Shown in pieces: positions 1-8,792 of a stretch of DNA of 64,000 nt. The stretch is from JAZKJD01 sp040384585. GTDB lineage: Bacteria > Pseudomonadota > Gammaproteobacteria > Diplorickettsiales > Diplorickettsiaceae. How positions within the stretch are numbered: the stretch's first letter is position 1; each line of letters starts with the position of its first letter. Both the position numbers and the translations under genes were made by a program. The stretch lies in the NCBI GenBank assembly GCA_040384585.1, contig JAZKJD010000008.1, positions 1 to 64,000 of the forward strand. Reading direction: 5' to 3'. The notes under the pieces are model-generated. The model saw only the letters and a program-made list of their open reading frames with translations. It did not search any database and was not told the origin of the DNA.

Positions 1-1
1 T

Positions 2-1048
2 AAACAAGCATCAGAAGATGAAGCGCCTAAGGCTGATAATACTGCGGGTCAATTCTCCGCTGAAGATTTGAGTACAAATACCGATGGTATAATAAAAGCA
101 AAAGCAACAGAGAATCTTCCTGAAGAAGATCCAAAAGTATCTACTCAAAGAATAGATGAGCTGAATGGGGTGAAAAATTTCCCTATTCACGAATTGGATA
201 ATCCACAGAATGACCCAGAGGAAGGAGAATTAGGTACTGCAGGTAATGAGAATGAAAAGGGAAAAGAATTTTCTGAACAAGGTATAAAATTTACTGATAA
301 AGAGTTATACAGACGCTTAGAGACATTTCTAATCGAAATTACTCAGCGACTTAAGAATCTAGAAACGCATACTTGTTTATTATTAGAAGATAAATCTTTC
401 CTTGAAAGAATAAGAGAAGGGGTTTTTTTCGGTAAAAAATCATTAAAAAAACTAAATTCGTCTATCGAACAAAAGAGTTCTGGTATACTATTTAAAATCG
501 CGATTAAGGAATTTTTCTCAAAAACACCTTGGTATAAATTGTTATTTAACTATGGGATTATTTTTTTACCTTGGAAATCTAAAGCTAAACTGATAGACAA
601 GATTTCTCATGATATTGCAACGAGAATCTGCTTGGCTAAACTAAACCGTCTTCAGTCACTGTTACTATCCCTGAAAATAACTAAAAATAGTTTTAATCAA
701 TTAAAGATTGATGAAAAAGAACGTATTTTAAGTAATCATATTGAATATACAAGAAAACACGTTAACCAAATGATGGCAATGGACGAAAATGTAAATATTT
801 TTCTTCATAGCCATGAGCTAACTACAATCAAGCAACAAATTGATGACTTAGAAAAATTTAAAAAGAGTTATTGCACATCCAATTCCAATAGTAGTCACTC
901 ATCTTCTCAACAGCAAAAAGAAAATATAACTCCCCCATCTAGGGTGAAATATTTTGTTGATTTTAAAAACTTTATCTTCATTTTTTCTAAAAAATCAGCA
1001 AAACCTGAAAATAAACCATCGTCTAATGGAGCTAATCCATCTCCTTAG
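2..1048 (+). CDS. Hypothetical protein, 5'-truncated by window edge
   Basis: The reading frame is open from base 2, so the TTG at 68 is probably internal and the true start lies left of the window. The product is unrecognised. The visible part has an acidic, low-complexity N-terminal portion, then a Lys/Glu-rich helical region with likely coiled coil (about residues 90-290 of the visible part), and a Ser/Asn/Gln-rich tail with an SNSSHSSSQQQ run. No signal peptide can be judged. The composition resembles secreted effectors of intracellular Legionellales, but that is a weak inference. The stop lies 6 bp from the convergent stop of the next gene. Confidence 0.6.
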   Translation, partial: KQASEDEAPKADNTAGQFSAEDLSTNTDGIIKAKATENLPEEDPKVSTQRIDELNGVKNFPIHELDNPQNDPEEGELGTAGNENEKGKEFSEQGIKFTDKELYRRLETFLIEITQRLKNLETHTCLLLEDKSFLERIREGVFFGKKSLKKLNSSIEQKSSGILFKIAIKEFFSKTPWYKLLFNYGIIFLPWKSKAKLIDKISHDIATRICLAKLNRLQSLLLSLKITKNSFNQLKIDEKERILSNHIEYTRKHVNQMMAMDENVNIFLHSHELTTIKQQIDDLEKFKKSYCTSNSNSSHSSSQQQKENITPPSRVKYFVDFKNFIFIFSKKSAKPENKPSSNGANPSP

Positions 1049-1053
1049 TTCTT

Positions 1054-1611
1054 TTAATTTTTCCATTTAATATTACATCCCATACTCGGGTTTTGTTTTG
1101 AATCGACTGGCGATCCAGCCAAAATATTATCTAAGGCAGATCGTATGGCCTTGCCCGTGACTGGAATGTTATTTCCGGGTCTGGAATCATCTAACTGACC
1201 GCGATAGACGCATAATAAGTCTTTATCGAAAACGAAAAAATCCGGTGTGCAAGCCGCTTGGTAGTTTTTTGCAATGGCTTGGGTTTCATCATACAAATAG
1301 GGGAAAGGGTAAGCTAGGCGTTTTGCGAGTTTTGCCATTTCTTTAGGGGCATCTTCAGGATACGTTTTTGCATCATTGGAACTAATGGCAATAAAAGTAA
1401 TTCCTTTCGCTTGATAATCCTTTGCTAGTTTAATTAATTCCATTTGTACATGTTTGACATAAGGACAATGGTTGCAGATAAACATAATAACGGTGGCTTT
1501 TGCTGATTTGAGTGCTTGTAAACTATAAACTTTTCCACTTTTGGTATCTAAGAGCTCAAAATTGGCTGCTTTTGTGCCAAGCGCCAGCATTGAAGATGGA
1601 GTCAGTGACAT
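1054..1611 (-). CDS. Thioredoxin-fold (AhpC/TSA-type) redox protein
   Basis: A 185-aa protein of the thioredoxin-like/peroxiredoxin family. It has a CNHC redox motif at residues 46-49 followed by PYVKH, preceded by a FELLDTKSG strand typical of AhpC/TSA proteins, and a cis-Pro segment (CTPDFFVFD) later. No signal peptide is evident, so it is probably cytoplasmic. Members with this CNHCPYVKH motif are usually annotated only as thioredoxin family proteins; a peroxiredoxin or disulfide reductase role is possible and no substrate is known. The upstream region holds a family A repeat (1654-1787). Confidence 0.85.
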   Translation of the reverse strand: MSLTPSSMLALGTKAANFELLDTKSGKVYSLQALKSAKATVIMFICNHCPYVKHVQMELIKLAKDYQAKGITFIAISSNDAKTYPEDAPKEMAKLAKRLAYPFPYLYDETQAIAKNYQAACTPDFFVFDKDLLCVYRGQLDDSRPGNNIPVTGKAIRSALDNILAGSPVDSKQNPSMGCNIKWKN

Positions 1612-1653
1612 AATGAATTCCTTCTTTATTTAACATGTTTCAGATATTATAAA

Positions 1654-1787
1654 CTATGTACAATACAAAAATTGAAAAAGAGGTGGGTGACACGGAGGCT
1701 AGCTTCTTTTTTGTGGCGTAAGCCAACAAAAAAAAGCGCATCCAGTGGCAGGACCCACCTCCCCCTATGATTTTTGTACTTGCATAG
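1654..1787. repeat. Family A palindromic repeat, copy A1
   Basis: An imperfect inverted repeat of about 134 bp with outer arms around GTACAATACAAAAAT and ATTTTTGTACTTG. The inner core matches copy A4 at 29070 almost base for base (GGTGGGTGACACGG, GTGGCGTAAGCC, CATCCAGTGGCAGGACC). It lies between the divergently transcribed thioredoxin-fold gene and tdk, so the promoters of both may overlap it. Confidence 0.85.
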
Positions 1788-1864
1788 GATTATAAACTGC
1801 AATTGTAGCTTTTATCACAAAATGTCTATGGATCGGAATCCATCTTTCATCTGTCTGAATCAAT

Positions 1865-2455
1865 ATGGCGAAACTCTATTTTTATTATTCAACGATGAAC
1901 GCTGGCAAGAGTACGATGTTGTTGCAGGCGAGCTATAATTACCAAGAACGTGGAATGGAAACATTATTATTTTCTCCCGATATCGATACCCGTAAAACAG
2001 GACATATTTTTTCGCGTATCGGTTTAGAGGCGGTCAGCCATTCTTTTACTGCAGAAGATAATTTATTTCAATATATAGAAAGCAGACTAAAAAAAACTAA
2101 TAAATTAAGATGTATTTTAGTCGACGAAGCACAATTTTTGACAAAAGCACAAGTCTTACAGTTAACTGACGTCGTAGATGAATTAAATATACCTGTTTTA
2201 AGCTATGGTTTACGCAGCGATTTCCGTGGTGAACCTTTTGTGGGAAGTCAGTATTTACTTATCTTTGCTGATGAAATCAGCGAGATAAAAACGATTTGTC
2301 ACTGTGGACGTAAGGCGATTATGACTATGCGCATTGATTCAGAACATCGTAAAGTGATGAAAGGCAAACAGCTTGAGATAGGCGGTAACGAGCGTTATAT
2401 CGCTGTATGTAGGAAGCATTTTACATTAGGGGATGTCGTTACTCAGCGAAGATGA
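1865..2455 (+). CDS. tdk: Thymidine kinase
   Basis: Type II thymidine kinase (196 aa), phosphorylating thymidine to dTMP with ATP in the pyrimidine salvage pathway. The P-loop MNAGKST is at residues 11-17, the Walker B-like DEAQ at 87-90, and zinc ligands are C145 and C147 (CHC) plus C182 and H185 (CRKH). The length is normal for the family. Its 3' end overlaps, on the opposite strand, the end of the vapC-like remnant. Confidence 0.96.
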   Translation: MAKLYFYYSTMNAGKSTMLLQASYNYQERGMETLLFSPDIDTRKTGHIFSRIGLEAVSHSFTAEDNLFQYIESRLKKTNKLRCILVDEAQFLTKAQVLQLTDVVDELNIPVLSYGLRSDFRGEPFVGSQYLLIFADEISEIKTICHCGRKAIMTMRIDSEHRKVMKGKQLEIGGNERYIAVCRKHFTLGDVVTQRR

Positions 2456-2528
2456 AACAGAAACCGTGAATTTTCGAGTAGCGTAACGTGGCATACTTAA
2501 ATATGTGGGTGCCCAATAGTAAACGCAT
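2439..2528 (-). pseudogene. PIN-domain (VapC-like) toxin remnant
   Basis: A 29-codon frame starting 4 bp after the antitoxin stop, exactly where a toxin gene would begin. Its first ten residues, MRLLLGTHIF, match the classical start of PIN toxins (MRLLLDTHIF), but the invariant first catalytic Asp is Gly and homology ends after about 11 codons. The rest appears deleted or replaced, and the frame runs into the tdk 3' end. It cannot encode an active ribonuclease. Confidence 0.7.
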
Positions 2529-2532
2529 GGGT

Positions 2533-2766
2533 TTAGCTTTCTTTAAAGTTGGAAAGTATGTTATCAGGCAAAGGCGCATCAAAATCATTAGCAATTTTGA
2601 GTTTCCCTTTGAGTACACCAAAGTATCGTGATCTGTTTTTAGAAATAGGAATGAGTCTTGCAACAGGCGTACCTACTTTAGTGATTATAATTTCTTCACC
2701 TGAAATAGCGGCATCAACCAACTTAGAAAAGTGAGTTTTTGTTTCATGAATATTGATGGCTCGCAT
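2533..2766 (-). CDS. Phd/YefM-family antitoxin
   Basis: A 77-aa protein starting MRAINIHETKTHFSKLV, the hallmark N-terminus of Phd/YefM antitoxins that bind operator DNA and neutralise a PIN or RelE toxin. The ATG at 2766 is chosen over the in-frame upstream start at 2781 because a GAGGGGA ribosome-binding site lies correctly in front of it and the family motif begins there. The partner gene downstream is only a remnant, so this antitoxin seems orphaned. Confidence 0.88.
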   Translation of the reverse strand: MRAINIHETKTHFSKLVDAAISGEEIIITKVGTPVARLIPISKNRSRYFGVLKGKLKIANDFDAPLPDNILSNFKES

Positions 2767-2781
2767 CGTTAATCCCCTCAA

Positions 2782-2929
2782 TTACAGCATTTTCATTATT
2801 ATCAGGGCCATAGTCTTGTGCGGGTGACGGCAGGGTACTCTTCTTTTTTCGACGTAAGGCGAAAAAAAGAGTACCCGCTGGCAGGACCCGCACCATACCA
2901 CAGGCCTAATAATAATGAAAATGCTGTAA
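2782..2929. repeat. Family A-like palindromic repeat, copy A2
   Basis: A 148-bp inverted repeat with outer arms TTACAGCATTTTCATTATTA and its near-exact complement at the right end. The core carries the family A signature (GGGTGACGGCAGGGTAC, CGACGTAAGGCGAAAAAAAG, GCTGGCAGGACCCG), but the outer arms differ from other copies. It sits directly upstream of the antitoxin start. The rest of the gap to 3085 shows no gene. Confidence 0.85.
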
Positions 2930-3085
2930 ACTAAGTTTAGTCTGGTCTATTGTGAGAAAGATAGCAACATAATAATTATGATTTGACCTGCATAAGGCAA
3001 GAACCTATCAGCCACTCTTTTTTTCTTTTATAGTAGTTTGTCTATTATGTGAAACACATTGCCAATCTTACTCTTGAGATATGCT

Positions 3086-4375
3086 ATGAAAACTCAGAAT
3101 TGTGCGACTTCTACGAATAAAAAACTGTTGCCTTGGGTTGTCTGCTTTGCTGCGGCACTTTTCTTTTTTTATGAATTTATCCAGATGAATATGTTTAACG
3201 CCATCAGTGCCGATCTGATGCGCGATTTTTCACTGCAAGCAACAAAACTAGGGAAATTGTCTGCTTATTATTTTTATGCTAATTTGGTTTTTTTGCCGAT
3301 TGCCGGCGCTTTACTCGATCGATTTTCTACACGTTTAATTATTTTATCCGCTTTATTATTATGTGTTTTAGGGATAGCTGGCTTTGCAACAATCCATTCA
3401 TTTTTTTTAGCTTGTTTATTTCGATTTATGAGTGGTATTGGCAGCGCTTTTTGCTTTTTAAGTAGTATTCGTTTAGCTTCACGCTGGTTTCCAGCAAAGC
3501 AGATGGCTTTAGTAACGGGTTTGATTGTAACAATGGCTATGCTGGGCGGGATGGTTGCACAAACCCCGTTGACTATTCTGGCTCAATCGTTGGGGTGGCG
3601 TGATACCTTGTTACTAGATGCTTGTTTGGGCTTGCTCATTTTTACCATTATTTTTTACTTCGTTCAGGATTGTCCTCCAGGATTAAAGCAAGATCAAAAA
3701 TCTTTACAACATGAATTAACCAATTTAGGGCTTCTAAAAAGTTGGGGTTTGGCTTATTTAAATCCACAAAATCTTCTTTGTGGACTTTATACATCGTTAA
3801 CAAATTTGCCTATCGCTTTGTTAGGTGCTATTTGGGGCAGCTTATTTCTACAGCAAACGGTACATTTTTCCGCAACGAAGGCCTCTTTGGCGCCAAGTTT
3901 GCTTTTTTTAGGGACAATAATCGGTGGCCCCGTTGTGGGTTGGGTTTCAGATAAAATCAAAAAACGAATAAAGCTTATGGTGTTAGGCGCCATGGTATCT
4001 TTGGTATTGACGATTACAATTATATGTTTTCTAAAACTACTTTCTTTAAGCGCAGTTTTGTTCTTGTTTTTTGCCTTGGGCTTTTTTACTAGTAGCCAAG
4101 TGTTAAGTTACCCCTTAGTCGCAGAAAGTAATACTAAGAGCTTAACAGCGACCTCCGTTAGCGTCGTCTCTTTTTTTGCCATTGGCGGCTATGCTGTTTT
4201 TCAACCGTTATTTGGTTGGTTAATGGATTATGATTGGCAAGGTAAGGTAGTAGATCAGCTAAGGGTTTATAGTCCTAGCGACTACCATCGTGCTTTATTA
4301 ATTTTACCGATTGGCTTCTGCATTGCCTTGTTAGCCGCGTTGTATATGAAAGAGCCTGATGGGAATACAAAATAG
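3086..4375 (+). CDS. MFS transporter
   Basis: A 429-aa major facilitator superfamily permease with about 12 hydrophobic segments. The A-motif-like segment GALLDRFSTR follows TM2, and a second copy GWVSDKIKKR follows TM7. The N-terminus (LPWVVCFAAALFFFYEFIQ) resembles the Pht-type amino acid/metabolite transporters of Legionella and Coxiella, but the substrate cannot be read from sequence. ATG at 3086 is preferred to the TTG at 3059 because the first nine residues before it look non-native. The gene precedes metK-ahcY in the same direction with a 143-bp gap. Confidence 0.85.
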   Translation: MKTQNCATSTNKKLLPWVVCFAAALFFFYEFIQMNMFNAISADLMRDFSLQATKLGKLSAYYFYANLVFLPIAGALLDRFSTRLIILSALLLCVLGIAGFATIHSFFLACLFRFMSGIGSAFCFLSSIRLASRWFPAKQMALVTGLIVTMAMLGGMVAQTPLTILAQSLGWRDTLLLDACLGLLIFTIIFYFVQDCPPGLKQDQKSLQHELTNLGLLKSWGLAYLNPQNLLCGLYTSLTNLPIALLGAIWGSLFLQQTVHFSATKASLAPSLLFLGTIIGGPVVGWVSDKIKKRIKLMVLGAMVSLVLTITIICFLKLLSLSAVLFLFFALGFFTSSQVLSYPLVAESNTKSLTATSVSVVSFFAIGGYAVFQPLFGWLMDYDWQGKVVDQLRVYSPSDYHRALLILPIGFCIALLAALYMKEPDGNTK

Positions 4376-4480
4376 AGGAAAAATGGAGCTGGGAGAGCCA
4401 GGACCATCGAGTAAAATTGGAATTCGCAATTTTAAAACAAATTCGCTACTATAGGGCCCTTTATTTTTCTCTGTAAGGAC

Positions 4481-4499
4481 AAAACAGAGCATCTGTTTT
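4481..4499. promoter_or_regulatory. Small hairpin in the metK leader
   Basis: A perfect 8-bp stem (AAAACAGA / TCTGTTTT) with a GCA loop lies 20 bp upstream of the metK start. It is not followed by a U-run, so it is not a standard terminator. I do not recognise a SAM or SAH riboswitch in the 143-bp leader. A role in metK translation control is only possible. Confidence 0.35.
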
Positions 4500-4518
4500 A
4501 CTAAATTGAGCCATAAAA

Positions 4519-5691
4519 GTGGATAATTACACAACATTTACCTCAGAATCTGTATCGGAAGGACATCCTGATAAGATAGCGGACCAAATTTCCGATGCGG
4601 TTCTAGATGCAATTTTAACGCAAGATAAGCATGCACGCGTCGCTTGTGAAACCCTTGTAAAAACAGGAATGGTATTAGTTGCTGGTGAAGTGACAACCAC
4701 GGCCTGGGTTGATGTAGAACAAATCGTTAGGGAGACTGTTAAAGAAATTGGCTATAACAGTTCTTCTATGGGTTTTGACTGGGAATCTTGTGCTGTTATG
4801 TCAGCGATTGGCAAACAATCGCCTGATATTGCACAAGGTATTGATAAGTTCAATAAAGCGGATCAAGGCGCAGGCGATCAAGGTCTCATGTTTGGGTATG
4901 CTAGCAATGAAACGGACGTATTCATGCCGGCGCCAATTACCTACGCGCATCGTCTTATGGAGCGACAGGCAGAATTACGAAAAAATAAGATTTTACCTTG
5001 GCTACGGCCCGATGCAAAAAGTCAGGTTACACTGAGATATAAAAATGAAAACCCTATTGCTGCAGAAACGATAGTGTTTTCCACGCAGCATGCTCCTGAC
5101 ATTTCCTATGACAAGTTAAAAGAAGCACTGATTGAAGAAGTGATTAAGCCCATATTCCCATCGGAATGGCTGACAAAAACCACGCAATATTTTATCAACC
5201 CCACGGGACGTTTTGTCATTGGTGGCCCTTTAGGAGACACCGGTTTGACGGGACGGAAAATTATTGTTGATACCTATGGTGGTATGGCTAAGCATGGTGG
5301 TGGTTGTTTTTCTGGCAAGGATCCAAGCAAGGTTGATCGCTCTGCAGCGTATGCCGCTCGGTATGTCGCAAAAAATATTGTTGCCGCAGGGTTGGCTGAT
5401 CGTTGTGAGCTACAAATTTCCTATGCAATTGGTATTGCAAAACCGACTTCTATCACTATTAATACATTTGGTAGCGGTAAACTGCCTGATAAGACTATCA
5501 TTGAACTTATCCACCAGCATTTTGACCTCAGACCGCAGGGTATCATTGAAATGCTTGATTTATTAAGGCCTATTTATAAGCCAACAGCGACTTATGGCCA
5601 TTTTGGTCGCGAAAATGTGGATTTCCCTTGGGAAAAAACCGATAAAGCAGCACTACTGCGTTCAGCACTTAAAAAGGTAGTTCACACATGA
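4519..5691 (+). CDS. metK: S-adenosylmethionine synthetase
   Basis: MetK (390 aa) makes SAM from methionine and ATP. It has the N-terminal GHPDKIADQISDAVLD motif with the catalytic His, the GAGDQGLMFGYA hexa/nonapeptide region, and the P-loop-like GGGCFSGKDPSKVDRS. Translation starts at GTG (MDNYTTFTSESVSEG), which aligns with the family start. Its last bases overlap the ahcY start by 4 nt (ATGA), so the two are translationally coupled in the SAM cycle. Confidence 0.97.
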   Translation: MDNYTTFTSESVSEGHPDKIADQISDAVLDAILTQDKHARVACETLVKTGMVLVAGEVTTTAWVDVEQIVRETVKEIGYNSSSMGFDWESCAVMSAIGKQSPDIAQGIDKFNKADQGAGDQGLMFGYASNETDVFMPAPITYAHRLMERQAELRKNKILPWLRPDAKSQVTLRYKNENPIAAETIVFSTQHAPDISYDKLKEALIEEVIKPIFPSEWLTKTTQYFINPTGRFVIGGPLGDTGLTGRKIIVDTYGGMAKHGGGCFSGKDPSKVDRSAAYAARYVAKNIVAAGLADRCELQISYAIGIAKPTSITINTFGSGKLPDKTIIELIHQHFDLRPQGIIEMLDLLRPIYKPTATYGHFGRENVDFPWEKTDKAALLRSALKKVVHT

Positions 5692-7004
5692 TAGCAGAAG
5701 CCATAAAGAGTAAGGTTATTGATTATAAGGTCGCTGATTTAGATTTGGCAGAATGGGGCCGAAAAGAAATTACCATTGCTGAAACAGAAATGCCAGGGTT
5801 AATGGCATTGCGTAAAAAATATAGTCAGGAGAGACCTTTAATGGGCGCCCGTATTGCAGGTTGTCTGCATATGACAATTCAAACAGCCGTTTTGATTGAA
5901 ACCTTGCTTGAACTGGGCGCTGAAGTACGCTGGTCTTCTTGTAATATATTTTCCACACAAGATCATGCAGCGGCAGCGATGGCAGCCCAAGGCGTTCCTG
6001 TTTTTGCCTGGAAGGGAGAAACAGAAGAGGAATTTTGGTGGTGTATTGAGCAGACATTAATCGGACCTAACGATTGGCGGCCTAATTTATTATTGGATGA
6101 TGGTGGCGATCTCACCTTATTGATGCATGAAAAACATTCAAAGCACTTAGCGATTGTTAAAGGGGTTTCTGAAGAAACGACAACCGGAGTGCATAGACTT
6201 TATCAAATGCAGGAAAAGAAATCGCTTTTAGTACCCGCCATTAATGTCAACGATTCCGTCACAAAATCTAAATTTGATAATCTTTATGGATGCAGAGAAT
6301 CTTTAATCGATGCATTAAAGCGAGCAACCGATGTCATGATTGCAGGAAAAATTGCCGTCGTTTGCGGTTATGGCGATGTAGGCAAAGGTTGTGCACAGAG
6401 TTTACGATCCTATGGCGCGCGTGTATGGATTACTGAAATTGATCCTATCTGTGCCTTACAAGCGGCTATGGAAGGTTATCGCGTCGTAACCATGGATGAA
6501 GCAGCAGGTCAAGGCGATATTTTTGTTACGGCGACAGGCAATAAAGAGGTAATTACCGTATTACATATGCAGCAGATGAAGGATTTTGCTATCGTTTGTA
6601 ACATTGGGCATTTTGATTCTGAAATCGATGTCGCTGGACTACGAGGATTTAATTGGATTAATATTAAACCTCAAGTCGATCAAATTATTTTTCCTGATAA
6701 GAAGCGTTTATTACTTTTGGCTGAGGGGCGATTAGTCAATTTGGGGTGTGCGACAGGGCATCCAAGTTTTGTTATGTCAAACTCTTTTACTAATCAGGTT
6801 TTAGCTCAAATAGAATTATGGCAATATACTGATCGATATGAAAAAGGAAAGGTTTATAGGCTACCAAAGAAGCTTGATGAACAAGTAGCACGTTTACATT
6901 TAGATAAAATTGGCGCGAAACTAACAACGCTAACCGCTGAGCAAGCTGAATATATCGGTGTGAATGGGGAAGGTCCTTATAAACCTGATTTTTACCGTTA
7001 TTAA
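5688..7004 (+). CDS. ahcY: Adenosylhomocysteinase
   Basis: S-adenosylhomocysteine hydrolase (438 aa) splits SAH, the by-product of methylation, into adenosine and homocysteine. It shows the NAD-binding segment VVCGYGDVGKGCAQSLRS, the substrate-site STQDHAAAA, and the conserved C-terminus ending PDFYRY. Its position right after metK, with a 4-nt overlap, couples SAM production to SAH removal. The 3' end converges on rpiA with a 15-bp gap and no obvious terminator. Confidence 0.97.
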   Translation: MIAEAIKSKVIDYKVADLDLAEWGRKEITIAETEMPGLMALRKKYSQERPLMGARIAGCLHMTIQTAVLIETLLELGAEVRWSSCNIFSTQDHAAAAMAAQGVPVFAWKGETEEEFWWCIEQTLIGPNDWRPNLLLDDGGDLTLLMHEKHSKHLAIVKGVSEETTTGVHRLYQMQEKKSLLVPAINVNDSVTKSKFDNLYGCRESLIDALKRATDVMIAGKIAVVCGYGDVGKGCAQSLRSYGARVWITEIDPICALQAAMEGYRVVTMDEAAGQGDIFVTATGNKEVITVLHMQQMKDFAIVCNIGHFDSEIDVAGLRGFNWINIKPQVDQIIFPDKKRLLLLAEGRLVNLGCATGHPSFVMSNSFTNQVLAQIELWQYTDRYEKGKVYRLPKKLDEQVARLHLDKIGAKLTTLTAEQAEYIGVNGEGPYKPDFYRY

Positions 7005-7019
7005 CAATAACCGTCGTCT

Positions 7020-7685
7020 TTATTTTTCTATTACTTTAATACCAGTTTCTGTGGCAAGTAATAGTTTATCGGCAGGGCGCTGTGCAAATAAGCCGTTGCT
7101 AACAATACCTGGAATATTATTCAGTAATCGTTCCAAACGGATGGGATCCGTAAAATCCCAACCCTGTGTATCCAAAATAACATTACCATTATCGGTAATA
7201 AATTTATCACGATAAATAGGAAATCCACCTAGTTTGATGATTTCTCTAGCAATGTAACTACGTGCCATAGGGATAACCTCAATAGGAAGCGACCCCTGTC
7301 CTAATAAATTAACAAATTTACTTTCGTCGGCGATACAAATAAAATATTGGCTAGCTGCGGCGATAATTTTTTCGCGTGTTAAGGCGCCGCCGCCTCCTTT
7401 TATTAGCTGTAACTCTGAATTGACTTCATCAGTCCCGTCTATATAAAGTGATAACTTGTCAACCGTATTCAGATCTAAAACAGGAATACCTTGTTGTTTT
7501 AGCTGTTTTTCAGTCTGAAGAGAAGCGGCAACGATACCCTCAATTTTATGTTTTATAGGCAATAAAGCCTCTATAAAGTGATTGACTGTGGAACCACTTC
7601 CTAAACCAATAATATGGCCTATTTTAATATAATCTAATGCTGCATAAGCTGCTTTTTTCCTTAAACTAGCTTGATCTTGCTTCAT
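7020..7685 (-). CDS. rpiA: Ribose-5-phosphate isomerase A
   Basis: RpiA interconverts ribose-5-phosphate and ribulose-5-phosphate in the pentose phosphate pathway. From the ATG at 7685 the protein is 221 aa, the normal length, with GSGSTV near residue 28, DGTDE and the KGGGGALTREK catalytic loop. An in-frame ATG at 7745 would add 20 hydrophobic residues, but these come largely from a family C repeat (7705-7759), so I reject it. A GGGGA ribosome-binding site precedes 7685. Confidence 0.95.
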   Translation of the reverse strand: MKQDQASLRKKAAYAALDYIKIGHIIGLGSGSTVNHFIEALLPIKHKIEGIVAASLQTEKQLKQQGIPVLDLNTVDKLSLYIDGTDEVNSELQLIKGGGGALTREKIIAAASQYFICIADESKFVNLLGQGSLPIEVIPMARSYIAREIIKLGGFPIYRDKFITDNGNVILDTQGWDFTDPIRLERLLNNIPGIVSNGLFAQRPADKLLLATETGIKVIEK

Positions 7686-7704
7686 GGCTATTTTTCCCCA
7701 AAAA

Positions 7705-7759
7705 TATACAAAGAAAAAACTTGAAGTTGCAAACAACAACTTCAAGTGCGAAGAGTATA
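7705..7759. repeat. Family C short palindromic repeat, copy C1
   Basis: A 55-bp element with TATAC...GTATA ends and a central hairpin CTTGAAGTTG / CAACTTCAAG. It is the short form of family C, consisting of the left arm only. It lies 20 bp upstream of the rpiA start, in the promoter region, and creates a spurious upstream start codon. Confidence 0.75.
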
Positions 7760-7779
7760 CGAAATCCTAAAGGGCAGCG

Positions 7780-8004
7780 CTAAAACTCATTCGTGAGTAT
7801 ACCGTGTTTGTTTTCAGCGCCGACAATATAGCCAATAAGAGCGGCTTCTTTCTGTGAAAATCCATTTAAGAGATCGGGATTATTAAAAATTTGATGTGCA
7901 CTTCTCATGAAATACAAATTTTTTCCTAAAATATTAACCATTAGCCTATTGCCTCGATATTGGGCGATTATTTGATAACGTATTTGATTTGAGATAGTCC
8001 ACAT
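7780..8004 (-). CDS. Conserved-looking small hypothetical protein
   Basis: A 74-aa frame starting MWTISNQIRYQIIAQYRG and ending with FSQKEAALIGYIVGAENKHG. No signal peptide or membrane segment is evident and I do not recognise the family. The AALIGYIVG segment looks like a helix of a folded domain rather than random coding. It has an ATG start preceded by GGAGATAAT. It is upstream of rpiA on the same strand, separated by repeat C1. Confidence 0.6.
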   Translation of the reverse strand: MWTISNQIRYQIIAQYRGNRLMVNILGKNLYFMRSAHQIFNNPDLLNGFSQKEAALIGYIVGAENKHGILTNEF

Positions 8005-8281
8005 ATATTATCTCCATAAAAATAATTTAATAAGAATCCAGTATTATATTTAAATATCCTTATTGTTTTTCTATGAAGAAATTTTTATGAACAAACGCAA
8101 AGGATTTTATAATTTTTTTAAATTTAATTTTTAACTTATTGAACTGCAAAATTTACATATCCTCTAAGCTATAGTATTATCTGTAATGGATGATTTCAAT
8201 GTTCCAAATTGACAAAAGTATGTTAATAATCAAAGAGTTAATAACATCTTTACCTAACAGGTAAACTTAAAGAGGAAAAAA

Positions 8282-8680
8282 ATGCCAGGCTCAGAATACA
8301 CGGGTTCGATAAGCAAAAAGATTATATCAACCTATCAAAAAAAAATTATAGCATTTCCCGTTAATAATAAAATCAATTTGGAGGGCTCAGTTAAAAAAAC
8401 TAACATTAATCCCATGGATGGGGTCAGTAAAGGCCAAATAATATCTATACAGAGAGGAGGGAAACCTCTCAAGCTATCTTCAAAAAAATTTAATCCTCTA
8501 CCCGATAATAAATTACAATCATGTCTTGTTCTTAAAAAAGAAAATTTGATTTTCCTTATGGCGCTTGAAAAAGTTAATTTTAAATATAAATTTTCCCAAA
8601 GGTTTTTAGATCTACGGGGTGTGAAGGTAGTATATTCTATTAAAGTAGTACCTTGGGCTAGTAATTCCCCTCGATTCTAG
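8282..8680 (+). CDS. Hypothetical basic protein
   Basis: A 132-aa frame with an AGAGGA ribosome-binding site 6 bp before its ATG. The protein is Lys-rich, has no signal peptide or transmembrane helix, and matches no family I know. Its composition (Ser/Lys/Asn-rich N-terminus, then KVNFKYKFSQRFLDLRG) suggests an accessory gene. The 277 bp upstream are very AT-rich without another gene. Confidence 0.5.
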   Translation: MPGSEYTGSISKKIISTYQKKIIAFPVNNKINLEGSVKKTNINPMDGVSKGQIISIQRGGKPLKLSSKKFNPLPDNKLQSCLVLKKENLIFLMALEKVNFKYKFSQRFLDLRGVKVVYSIKVVPWASNSPRF

Positions 8681-8792
8681 GACGCCGTCTTGTGTGAGAG
8701 CGCGCTAATCCATACGCATTTAACGTTTTTCCCTAAGCTGTGTTATGCTTGCCCATTTTTTCCACTTTGATGTATTAAATAAAGAGGGCCGT

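Noticed and set aside
2439..2663. 74-aa frame on the minus strand spanning the antitoxin region
   Set aside because: Its first part overlaps the antitoxin in another frame; only the portion from 2528 resembles a PIN toxin start and is listed as a remnant.
4376..4518. Possible SAM or SAH riboswitch before metK-ahcY
   Set aside because: I searched by eye for the conserved GAGGA/AGGCTCG-type core and multi-helix layout and found only small unconnected hairpins, so I report just the 8-bp stem.
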